Positions 35,577 to 44,245 of a stretch of 44,245 nt of DNA are shown one piece after another. Every line of letters starts with the position of its first letter. Position 1 is the stretch's first letter. The position numbers and the translations under genes are program-made. Source of the DNA: Spongospora subterranea (Eukaryota; Endomyxa; Phytomyxea; Plasmodiophorida; Plasmodiophoridae); NCBI GenBank assembly GCA_900404475.1, contig OUQQ01000200.1, forward strand, positions 1 to 44,245. The letters run 5' to 3'. The notes beneath the pieces are model-generated. The model saw only the letters and a program-made list of their open reading frames with translations. It was not told where the DNA came from and did no database searches.

Positions 35577-36634
35577 TTATTGCGATAAGGACTCTCTGAA
35601 GTTCTTGGATTTATATGACTGTTTTATACGATCACATGTGATCAATATAGTGAATGCGGTTAAACACCCAAACACGTAGGCGCCACCACCGATCAGAGAC
35701 ACCGCCGTCCAACTGAGGTTCACCGGCGTAACGAAATCGATGCGGGCTTGGGCCATCTCCATCGCCTCACCATCTGTAATCATATTCAGATCTTGCCTAC
35801 CGTTGCTCAGCGGCAGGATGTTTGAATACCAGCTGTCGCCGAGATGGCCAGCATCAATATCAAGCCGGAAATTAGGCGCATAGCGATCAGCAATAGATCG
35901 TTGACCGATATTAAACAGGCAGTCTTTGCCAGACTGAACCGTACTGGTCCAAAGGATCTCGGCACCACTGCCAGCATCAAATTTTCTTCTAACAATAGTC
36001 AAGACACGAAACAAATGGTAAATCGTCGAATGCAACAGCTGTCTATCAGCGAAGTGGACGATGGAGATTTGCACGAATTGCGCAAGAATTAAGTCGACAG
36101 ACGCTTTCCTCCCCAGGTATTTGTTTCAAAATTCAAACAAACCCGGTCACCATTACATGGCACAAATATACACTGTTTGATACAACTCCAAAAACATTTT
36201 TGCATACGTGCGGGTCTAGACGTAATCAATTTGGTTGTTCTATGAACAGCACGTAGCAAAGTCTTTCACAGGCGGTGCTTTCGGGGCTACCTCCACTTTG
36301 TCAGAAAAATTGATTTCTCTCATCAAGCATGGTTTTAAGGGGCATTACTGTATTCATTTAAAAATCTTTTTACAGGACGAAGCCAGTAATGTTTCGAAGT
36401 GACGAGGTATGGATGTCGGGTGTCGACAGCTAAATCTAGCTCTGCAGTGCGACGACACTCAGTACCCAAGATTGGGCATTTGCAAACCTGGCGGCTGGCG
36501 CTGACGACGCGCTGGATGTGTGAATACCAATAGCCACAACCTTTTAGAAGAGACAAGACCTGCAGAGTGAAAGGTTGAAGATGCGATGGGGAAGACCGGG
36601 AAACAGAGAGGAGGTGCAGTTCTGACAGTGACAC
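35577..36634 (-). CDS. Unrecognised protein with C-terminal transmembrane helix (gene model partial)
   Basis: I do not recognise this protein. A last exon on minus (about 36004-35577, entered after an acceptor ending GTTAG) encodes RKFDAGSGAEILWTSTVQSG, a polar domain with cysteines, a transmembrane helix (VSLIGGGAYVFGCLTAFTIL) and a short basic tail ending RESLSQ. A second open stretch upstream on minus (36634-36335) contains CKCPILGTECRRTAELDL and may be an earlier exon of the same gene. Together they suggest a cysteine-containing lumenal or extracellular domain with one C-terminal anchor. Start and splice sites are undetermined. Confidence 0.4.
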
Positions 36635-36752
36635 GGGGACGATATCAGAGTGTCAGCCCTATGTAACAGAGATTAGCGCTACCTACCGTTGGTAAGCCAG
36701 CCACGCCCATACAGAGAGAGGTTGGGGTGGTCGCCAACAAAAGGGATTAGGG

Positions 36753-38285
36753 ATGATGGCGTCCGAACTGGACCCATGCGTTGAGAGGACATTTAGAGGG
36801 ATTCGCGGCTCTGTAACATCCGTCGCATTCAACCCCAATATGAAACAGGTTGTCACCGCATCTGATGACAATATCGTCACTGTCTGGAATTTCAAACCGG
36901 ATATGCGGGCTTTCAGATTCGTTGGCCATACGGTTGGCACCCAGTTTTTGGGTAAACCCAAATACGCTGACTTGTTTACAGGCCGCGGTTTTGGGAGTGG
37001 ATTTTAGCTCAAGCGGGCGACTGGTAGCATCTGCTTCAAAGGATGGAACATTGAGATTTTGGCAGCCTCGTGTTAAAGGGACGTCGACGCTTATAAACGC
37101 TCATACATCAGCTTCTGTTTTCAGTGTTCGGTTTTCCAGCGACGATAAATACGCCTTGACCACTTCAAATGATAAAACCCTTAAGGTAAATTGGTTTGAA
37201 AACACCTTTGATTCGGAAACTGAATTGTGTGTCAAGATATGGGAAGTCGACACTCAAAAATTTAATTCATCATTCACTGGTCATCAACATTGGGTGAGAA
37301 GCGCCTGTTTTAGTCCCGACTCCCGACTGATTGTTTCTGGCGGTGATGACAAAACAGTTCGCCTATGGGATACATCTACTCAGAAGAATATCCATATATT
37401 TTATGATCATTCAGGGTAATAGAATTCGCTGCACTAACATAAAGCCATTCATCGATAATGCTAGGACGGTGAATTGCGTGGGATTTTTCCCAAATGGCAG
37501 TTTGGTTGCTGGAGCTGGTGCTGACAAGACTATCAAAATATGGGATATCCGCACTAACAAACTTCTGCAGCACTACAATGCCCATGATGACCAAATCAAC
37601 TCTATCGATTTTCATGCGAATGGCAGCTTCCTGATATCGGGATCTGACGATGCGACCTTAAAGGTAAACCAACTGTTGTGAGTGTGTAGCTAGTACAAAT
37701 CATATGTGGTTTAGGTATGGGACCTGAAAGAAGGCCATCAGTTATACACGGTTCGGGGACACACGTCGTCAGTCAAAGCCGTATCATTTTCCCAAAACGG
37801 AGAATATTTTTGTTCTGCAGGTTTGTTCCTTCGCCGCCTACTAGTATTTCATCTCAGTATTATCGATAGGAGCCGATAAACTAGTAATGGTTTGGAAAAC
37901 CAATTTCGATCGTCCATTACCAAGTGTGGAAGGGATTACTACAAAATCTCAGGCAACAGTATCACGTCCGAAAATAGGGCCAAAACGAATCGCGCGCTCG
38001 CAGCCACCAGCCTCTGTCATTCAAGAAACTCCGATTCCAGAAGCGGAAACACCTGTACCTATAGGTTTGCAACCTGCCAAACCTGAGTCGCATTCAAGGG
38101 ACTCTGAAAGCCCGATGGCCGCCGAAATTGCCTCGACGCTGGCGCATATAGTCAATCAATTGGATGTAATACGCAACACAATGACTCTCTTTGATCAAAG
38201 GCTGACTCTACAAGAAAACATCATCAGTCGATATGTTTCTGATAAGCCTCAAGATTCGACTCAAGCAACGCAGCCTCTACAGTAG
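36753..38285 (+). CDS. POC1: POC1 centriolar WD40 protein
   Basis: POC1 stabilises the centriole/basal body wall. Exons 36753-36932, 36982-37185, 37237-37415, 37465-37663, 37715-37820 and 37870-38285 join to 427 residues (426 from the next ATG at 36756). Seven WD40 blades cover about residues 10-300: for example CVERTFRGIRGSVTSVAFNP, DKTLKIWEVDTQKF, DDKTVRLWD, ADKTIKIWDIRTNKLLQHY, VWDLKEGHQLYTVRGH and ADKLVMVWKTNFDRP. The C-terminal helix IASTLAHIVNQLDVIRNTMT, then LFDQRLTLQE, is the characteristic POC1 domain. The linker is proline-rich. The first donor is GTTGGC, and intron 37186-37236 is 51 nt and stop-free. Vertebrates have POC1A and POC1B; this is the single ancestral type. Confidence 0.93.
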
Positions 38286-38333
38286 GGGATACAACCTAAA
38301 CTATTGAACATTATATAATAGTCATTGTTAAAC

Positions 38334-40371
38334 TTATCGAGGCTTGTTTGCTAATTTGATGACGTTTCCGATCTCACCGATCAACTTGATGCTCTTCCCT
38401 TTGTATAAGACTCCTAGTGCCTCTTCCGCCTGTTCTTTATACCAAACGGCATCAGATACCTTGTTAGATATCTGCCACAACAGATGAGAAGCAGTTCTGA
38501 AGAAAGAGAGAGATAGAAACAACCTGTGAAGCCAGTTCAGCAATGGTATCCCTAATCTCATCAGCTTTCGCTCGCAATCCAATTGACTTTTCTAAGCACT
38601 TTTGTTCAAGTAATCGCTGTACTTCGAAAGAAGAAACCTAGACGCTGCAATTGAATAGCCCGAACTTGCTCACCAAGTAGGTGATTTACGAGTCGGTCAA
38701 GGTATGAGGGGGATGATCGAATTTTCAGCAAGCGCTGGATGACTTCGTTATCCAGCAATGGCTGAAGAGAGCGAATATACTGAAGGGTATTCGTAGTCCA
38801 TGAAAGATCGCGAGCATAGCATTGTAGAAAATTGCCTTCCACTGTTTCGGCGAAAACATCAAGGTGAGTCTAAATTGAAAAAACGTTAAAAGGTTACGTC
38901 CCGACATTAGCTAAACTGACATCATTCTCAAGTTCTGAGCACCTTTGCAGCAAAAAATGTTCAAGAAAAATTAACTCGGTCTTGACGGTAGCTCTGAACC
39001 TACCGTCCAGAAGAGATACGATATTTTTACCCATCTCGGGTAACCCTTGCGTTTCAATATCAGTTTCTGCAGTAAAGTGGCCTTAAAGACTGTTGTCGCA
39101 ATTAATGTGGGCGCATGTTACCTTGAGAAGCTTCTACTCCAGCTTCCACACAGCTGATATCCCAGTTGCCGTCTTCAGCTGGATTTCCTTCTCCCCAAGC
39201 GATTTCAACCATTCCTCCTTCCTGTAGTTAAACGTTCACCATAGAAGTAACCAGGATACTGACGTCGGATTACGTCAATATGGGAATCTGCAGTCAATCC
39301 CATAGATAACGAAACGCTTTCAGCGGCAGTAACAGGGGAGGTCATGTTCATCAACAATTTCAACGAAATAGTTCTATCTGCAGCAACTAAAAAACGCATC
39401 AACTCTTTTGAAGGTAATTGGACCTTTTGGTGTTGAATTGTTGGAACGCGTATCATCCGACGAGTTCAAAAATGCTTGAAATTCTGAAAAAAACTCAATG
39501 CATTCGTGAACGGTGGGCCTAAGTACTGTTCAGAAGAGTATATGTTGCTTCCCAAGTACTCGTGTTGACCTTTTGAGGGCGTTGAGAAACTCCTGGAAGT
39601 ACGCTTGCAAGCGAAATACTTGCGATTGAAGTTGCGGTTTCGGAGGCAACGCCGGATCGATCTGAGAGTGATACTAAGAATTTGTTTCTATTACCAATTC
39701 AATGTAAATTGACTTCATAGTGTTGGCACAACTGCTCATATTTTGTTTTCGCAAGCTGTGCGTGCTTCTCTTTGTCATATGCATGACGATGATTATCTTC
39801 AACAGACTTCGATAATGTAGACACCTCTTTTTTCAACGAATAACTAAACAATAATTACCTTGATGATTGTGAATTATCGTACACTTACATATCATATTTT
39901 ACAATTTGCACAAGTCGTTGACCAAACTCGGCCAACTTTAGCTGAGAGAGCAATTATGACTGATTATTGTCCAGTAAAATGAATTCTATACTGACGTTAT
40001 TTTTTGTATACTGAGAGCGTAAATTATCCCAAAGGCGTGTTTGCTGATTATTGTGTCTTCCAAACAGCGAGAACACAGCGATGCCTTTCGCTGTATCGTC
40101 TGCCACTAATATTTTTACAATTTGTTCGCATTCTCGGTAGCCACAATCTAAGGTGAAAAAAAAATCAGATCGTGAAGGGTAATACGAAGAAAATTTACGA
40201 ACAATCGGCTTGTTGAATCAATGATAACTCCGAAAGTGGTGGCAACTTTGTTAACTCTGATTCTGTACGAGAACGCAATGCCGCGATGCGATCGTTCCAG
40301 TTTTTTGGTATCACATTGCGTTCGGTAAGCCATTGACATAATTTGTCGTATTGTATATCGAGGTGTTCCAT
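38334..40371 (-). CDS. CDK5RAP3: CDK5RAP3 (LZAP), UFMylation-associated protein
   Basis: CDK5RAP3 works with UFL1 and DDRGK1 in the UFM1 E3 complex on ER-bound ribosomes. The start MEHLDIQYDKLCQWLTERN at 40371 aligns with the conserved N-terminus (DIQTSKLLDWL in human). The next exon, entered after about 40150, has FSLFGRHNNQQTRLWDNL, matching the NIFGRYSSQRMKDWQEI region. A middle block near 39230-39120 reads EIAWGEGNPAEDGNWDISCV, an acidic tryptophan-rich stretch in the position of the UFM1-binding DWG motifs. Near 38842-38606, LQPLLDNEVIQRLLKIRSSP and YLDRLVNHLL match the C-terminal domain. The end, VLYKGKSIKLIGEIGN, matches the family tail. Several exons between 38334 and 40150 are only approximately delimited. 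Confidence 0.78.
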
Positions 40372-41400
40372 GACAAAACACACCACGGTTATGGGAAATG
40401 TGAACGCAGGGAACGCTGCTGCAGCAAACCCATACTGGGAAGCGTCCCATGTTGCATACACAGCAGTGTACACGGTTCGTGAGCAGGTGTAGTGTGTACC
40501 GGTATTGCGCAGGGGGAGTGCAATGAGTATACACAGAAATCCTGTGAGTGTTCTGCAACTGAAAAACTGATTCTTATTACGTGTGAATGGGCTGCTGAGA
40601 TGATTTCGAGGAATGTCGTAGTCTGAGAACAAAAATAATGAGTTTTACGTGTTTAAGAGTCGTATGGCAACTATTGTTATAATTGCGCAATACTACGAGA
40701 GCTGCAAATGCAATGGGGGTAAATATATCACGACACGAAAGAACGTTGAAGGCAGCATCTACAGAGCTTTCCATATCTGCTACAATATGGCGTTTGTACA
40801 ATATGTGGTTATGTCCACGGTCAGTGTGACAGTCCTGCCCTTGTCGGGTCAATGGGTTCACGACCAGCTCTTGAGAATATCGGAAACCGACGGTGAAGCA
40901 GGTCGTCGTCGAATAAGCGGAAATCACAAGGCCGGTGCGACGAACGTCATGGTGGTAAAGGTCAGCATAACGAGCCATGCCTGCGCTTTTCACCCGGTAA
41001 CTGAATCAAGTTGCCCGAACAATGCCCTGTCAATATGGTTTTTTCATGTCGGCGTCGTATATCGACACGTCGAAGGGTTGACCCAAAGTTTATTTCCTTA
41101 TCCCAAATGGCATGACAACGCCAAGTATCAACTTGCCACTGAAAATGGCGCCTTTATTTTGCCTGACACAATGTGGCTCATTCGGACAGAAATGGGTCAA
41201 GCTGATCAATCTTCTGACCACGACTTTTCTAATACATATGATTTTACACTGCCGCAATCGCCTGTCGTGAAAATCGCTCAAAACAGTGCACAGCCTGCTG
41301 GAGCGCGTTCGGCGATCCTCCAGCACTGGCGTATGCCGCCAATTGCAAATCAACACAAGACCGTTAAAAGGGCAATATTTTGGCGTCGCGGTTGACTGCC
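40372..41400. other. Region with competing open frames, no gene assigned
   Basis: This lies between divergent CDK5RAP3 and HSP20. Plus holds a 248-codon frame (40649-41395), and minus holds 138- and 115-codon frames (40993-40577, 41437-41090). None shows a domain I know, their compositions are ordinary, and they overlap, so at most one can be real. A transcript would decide. The 248-codon frame is long enough to be unlikely by chance. Confidence 0.35.
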
Positions 41401-41406
41401 CTGACG

Positions 41407-41417
41407 GAATATTCTTC
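41407..41417 (+). promoter_or_regulatory. Heat-shock element (distal)
   Basis: GAATATTCTTC is a run of inverted nGAAn/nTTCn units, the binding site of trimeric HSF. It lies about 190 bp upstream of the HSP20 start codon. Confidence 0.6.
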
Positions 41418-41464
41418 AAAGTCACTAGTGGTACCACATTACAATCTTTATATACGGATATGTT

Positions 41465-41490
41465 GTTCGACTGGGGTCAAGGAATATTCC
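41465..41490 (+). promoter_or_regulatory. Heat-shock element (proximal)
   Basis: The perfect palindrome GGAATATTCC (41481-41490) gives two inverted GAA/TTC units, and a further TTC lies at 41466. It sits just upstream of the TATA box and fits HSF control of HSP20. Confidence 0.65.
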
Positions 41491-41507
41491 ACGATCTGAG
41501 TACCGAC

Positions 41508-41515
41508 TATATAAG
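41508..41515 (+). promoter_or_regulatory. TATA box of HSP20
   Basis: TATATAAG lies 18 bp after the proximal heat-shock element and about 83 bp before the ATG. That leaves room for transcription to start near 41540. Confidence 0.65.
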
Positions 41516-41597
41516 GGAGAGAGACTGAACCAATATATTCATTACAATAACAAACTAGCAATCAACACATCGTTTTCAGACCATCACTAGCAACATC

Positions 41598-42008
41598 ATG
41601 AGCCTATCACTATTCGACTTCCATCGCGATTTAGATCGTCAACTATTCGGCGGTGGACAAATGAAATCTGGTCCAACACCTCAGATGAAAATGGAGTTGA
41701 GAGAATATGACAAGAACTACCAAGTCTCTGTTGAGGTTCCGGGAATTCCCAAAGAAGAGATCAAGCTGAGCGTCGACGGTGGCGTTTTAACTGTTTCAGC
41801 AGAACACAAACAACAACGGTCCGGTAAAAACAAAGAAGAACAAATTCATTTCTCTGAGCGCTCATACGGATGTTCGTCTCGCTCGATCCGCCTTCCAAGG
41901 AATATTAGCGCTGAACAAATCGAGGCCGTATACCAGAACGGGGTATTGACCATCGAAATACCCAAAATCGATCCAAAAGCGGCCTCAAATTTTATACAGA
42001 TTAAATAG
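41598..42008 (+). CDS. Small heat-shock protein, HSP20/alpha-crystallin family
   Basis: This is an intronless 136-residue ATP-independent holdase. The alpha-crystallin domain covers about 25-120: MKMELREYDKNYQVSVEVPG, then IPKEEIKLSVDGGVLTVSAE, FSERSYGCSSRSIRLP and the consensus QNGVLTIEIPKID (A-x-x-x-n-GvL motif). A short N-terminal arm (MSLSLFDFHRDLDRQLFG) is followed by the domain and a tail ending NFIQIK; the final IQI may act as the I-x-I oligomerisation motif. The lack of introns is typical of heat-shock genes, whose transcripts must be made when splicing is inhibited. Upstream heat-shock elements and a TATA box support inducible expression. Confidence 0.95.
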   Translation: MSLSLFDFHRDLDRQLFGGGQMKSGPTPQMKMELREYDKNYQVSVEVPGIPKEEIKLSVDGGVLTVSAEHKQQRSGKNKEEQIHFSERSYGCSSRSIRLPRNISAEQIEAVYQNGVLTIEIPKIDPKAASNFIQIK

Positions 42009-42457
42009 TCCAATAAACCAAATCGTTTTTACTCATTGAATTTTGGAGATCCACTCATGAACATTCTGTTTGGCGATCCCCGAATAATGTTAACAAGGTT
42101 CCGACTTACAATCTGCATTCTTGCTTTGAATCGCAAATATGCGTCATTCTCTGACGGTTGTTTAGGAATCAACAACAGATGAAGGAGACCAGTTTTTGAA
42201 ACCAGATTGGCAGTTATAAAACCAAAATGCACATAAAACGCGATTCAAACCACTGTCAATCATAAGACGAAAATATGATGAAACTGCCTACCATCAATTC
42301 GAATAAATAAATTTATCCCAGAAGAATACAATTTGAGGAGGATTTAAACAAGTCATTTTTATAACAGCTTCTGCCGGTGTTGGCAAGCCCTTTCAAATCA
42401 AACAAATCTATGACAAAAACGGAGTCCAGCAGCTGATTCTGAGATCAATAGGGTATC
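42009..42457. other. Intergenic region downstream of HSP20
   Basis: I see no gene. The minus strand carries a 67-codon open frame (42232-42029) with no recognisable domain. Confidence 0.4.
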
Positions 42458-42996
42458 CACGTCGATAACGGATCAATGGTGCGCGTTGCGGGCAATCTGG
42501 GAAACCAGCACACCAGTAATGCTGAAATAACGTACATGCTACACTGGCTCAGTGTCAAGGAGAACTTCGAACATCAGGCCCCATGTAATCGGGGAAAAAG
42601 GTCAAGAAAAGCAGCGGATATGTATCCCTGGCGAACGAGCAATCGAAGGACGCTAGGCGGATCTGGGATGCCCATAGCGCTAAAAGCCGGTACGCGTCTA
42701 TTCTAAAAATGAATACCGGTTTCGGTATATGCGATGATGAAAGAGATCGAGGAATTTCGACCATCTCGGAAAAACTGGAGCACCTTTGCTTCGGGTTTGC
42801 TCCTGCAACAATTCAGCTTGGCGTACCAGCTGACCTTTTTCCCCAATTACATGGGGCCTGATGTTTTGCAGTTAATGAGACTGAAGTTCTCCTTGATACT
42901 GAGCCAGTGTAGCATGTACGTAATTTCAGCATTGCTGGTGTGCTGGTTTCCCAGATTGCCCGCAACGCGAACCATTGATCCGCTATCGACGTGAAC
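42458..42996. repeat. Inverted repeat, arms about 145-165 nt
   Basis: The left arm (about 42458-42603) matches the reverse complement of the right arm (about 42830-42996). Shared blocks include ACGTCGATA.CGGATCAATGG, GCGTTGCGGGCAATCTGGGA, AACCAGCACACCAG, ACGTACATGCTACACTGGCT and CATCAGGCCCCATGTAAT. Identity looks high, and the main difference is a ~19-nt extra stretch in the right arm after the AACTTC block. The central ~225 nt is unique. It could form a long hairpin, like a fold-back or MITE-type element or an inverted duplication. No target-site duplication was confirmed. Confidence 0.72.
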
Positions 42997-43299
42997 ACCC
43001 TCTTGAACTCAGAATCAGCTGCGGACTCCGTTAAACGACGTAAAACCCTTCCTGAAGTTTGACAACCCCCTCCGAATCTTTTGCCCAGGGTCCTTCTGGT
43101 GAAAAAACCAGACCGAATCTTTGGGATTGCAAAGATGCGGAGTTTTTTTAAACTTATTCCAAGTTCTTGTCAAGAAAACCATTTTTAAATAGATCAGAAA
43201 TAATTCCAGTCTTCAAAAATTCTTGACTAGCATTAAATAATTTTAAACCGCACCTCATCTCAGGTGTTCCTCAAAGCGTACTCTTATTATTTAGGGAGT

Positions 43300-44200
43300 A
43301 GGTATAAACTCGAATAGGGCAGTAAAGTTATCGAGTGTAAGAACGATTTTAATGGCGTAATTTTTGAAATTATGAAGGTCCGAGGAGGGAAACTTAAGGT
43401 TCGATACGAATACAACAACTAATTTTGCTGGGAATTTTGAAATGACACACGGGATCACAGTGTATAAAGCGCACGGCAAATCATTTGATTTTCATCAAAA
43501 CTGAATCCTTGATAAACCTGGGATACAGCGAAGCGCCCAATTAAATCGGGGTGGAAGAGATTTAATTTATCGCGAAGAGGTTGATACGATGCTTTCGCGA
43601 GCGTGCAAATTTGAGTATATCCAAATAAAAAATTCGAGGGGAAAATAATTCCAAGTGTGTATGACGTTCCATTTTGCGGCAAAATTGAAAGGGCAGAAAT
43701 TTTAAATTTACAAAATCGAAAGGGGAAAGATTGGTTATGTTTATCGCAATACAGGGGCAACAAGTGGTATATAGGACAAAACCATAGACCCTAAGAAAAG
43801 AGAACGGCAACATAAGATTAAGAGCACATTTTATAAGGATATGGAGAACTCAATATTTGAGGTTAAATTCAATTGTTTAAAGCGAAATTTAAACAAATAT
43901 GAGAAAATGGAGATTTATGGCTTATCAAAACTGATATGTCTTGCCTAAAAAGCATCACAACACTTGTATTAATGAGTTGAAAAGTAGTACAGACGGAAAA
44001 TGTTAAAAACAAGTTGAAAAACGCGGAAAAATACAAGCTGAATATCTCGGTGGAATACGACAACTATTATTAATAAATGGAAATAAAGATTGACAATGTT
44101 ATTGATGGTATTCGAAAAACTGGCAACCGCGATCCTTTTAAAGAAGCAGTCGAGTTTGTTAAAGAATTTCGGAAATTCTAATGTGATTTTTTTACTTTTT
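43300..44200 (+). pseudogene. Decayed Pif1-like helicase C-terminus with GIY-YIG nuclease remnant
   Basis: In this AT-rich tract, fragments in at least three plus frames line up in order. VIECKNDFNGVIFEIMKVRG and KLKVRYEYNN (about 43325-43410) resemble the OB-like insert of Pif1-type SF1B helicases. EMTHGITVYKAHGKSFD (about 43440-43490) resembles the TIHKxQG motif, with His to Tyr and Gln to His changes. TMLSRACKFEYIQI (about 43585-43625) resembles the ALSRxxxxxxI motif VI. Then GKIGYVYRN (about 43725-43750), KWYIGQ in a second frame (about 43761-43778) and TIDPKKRERQHK back in the first frame (about 43782-43818) spell a GIY-YIG catalytic region broken by frameshifts. In-frame stops follow 43500, 43644 and others. 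It is probably a mobile-element relic that may extend beyond the window. Confidence 0.6.
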
Positions 44201-44245
44201 GGTGAATTGGGAATTCTTGGGAAACGTAAAAATTGGGGTTAATTT

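Noticed and set aside
43455..44063. Minus-strand open frames of 64-102 codons in the AT-rich tract
   Set aside because: The meaningful protein motifs (helicase and GIY-YIG) are on the plus strand; the minus frames are shadows.

Overview
The window is nuclear DNA from a eukaryote with very short introns (mostly 44-70 nt) that start GTAWGT, GTRAGN or GTTNGN and often carry a CTAAC/CTAAT-like branch point. Centriole and axoneme genes (CEP120-, CFAP74- and POC1-like) sit beside fungal-looking genes: an Abf2/TFAM-like HMG-box protein, a copper-oxygenase (LPMO)-like ectoprotein, and a TmcB-like multi-membrane sensor of a type I recall from zoosporic fungi. I infer a flagellated early-diverging fungus (chytrid, blastoclad, aphelid or Rozella-like) but cannot name the species. 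I assembled the splice models by hand from reading frame and family conservation.

Layout. 1-165: degenerate tandem repeat. 252-1646 (+): mitochondrial polyprenyl diphosphate synthase. 1818-2849 (+): membrane-anchored LPMO-like protein. 2970-5417 (-): seven-exon protein with an OB-fold resembling shelterin TPP1/Tpz1. 6910-8201 (+): SGT1. 8279-13280 (-): 1,502-residue TmcB-like sensor. 13337-13822: assembly gap flanked by two identical 148-bp copies. 13884-15614 (-): MFS (SLC18-like) transporter. 16238-18941 (+): CEP120. 19039-19781 (-): NAA30. About 20050-20750: inverted repeat. 20940-22442 (+): OGG1. About 23047-29004 (-): CFAP74. 29478-34109: 2.3-kb direct tandem duplication that doubles a triple HMG-box gene and the 3' half of an S9A peptidase. 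32915-35225 (-): intact S9A peptidase. 35577-36634 (-): unrecognised membrane protein. 36753-38285 (+): POC1. 38334-40371 (-): CDK5RAP3. 41598-42008 (+): HSP20 with heat-shock elements and a TATA box. 42458-42996: second inverted repeat. About 43300-44200 (+): AT-rich decayed Pif1-like helicase plus GIY-YIG nuclease remnant.

Themes. Three of the genes (CEP120, CFAP74, POC1) build or stabilise the centriole and flagellum. Others cover housekeeping: ubiquinone side chain, NatC N-terminal acetylation, 8-oxoguanine repair, SGT1/HSP20 proteostasis, mitochondrial DNA packaging. The most notable items are the TPP1-like protein, the tethered LPMO-like protein, CDK5RAP3 (a UFMylation cofactor usually absent from fungi), the tandem duplication with a captured peptidase fragment, and the decayed helicase/GIY-YIG element at the right edge.
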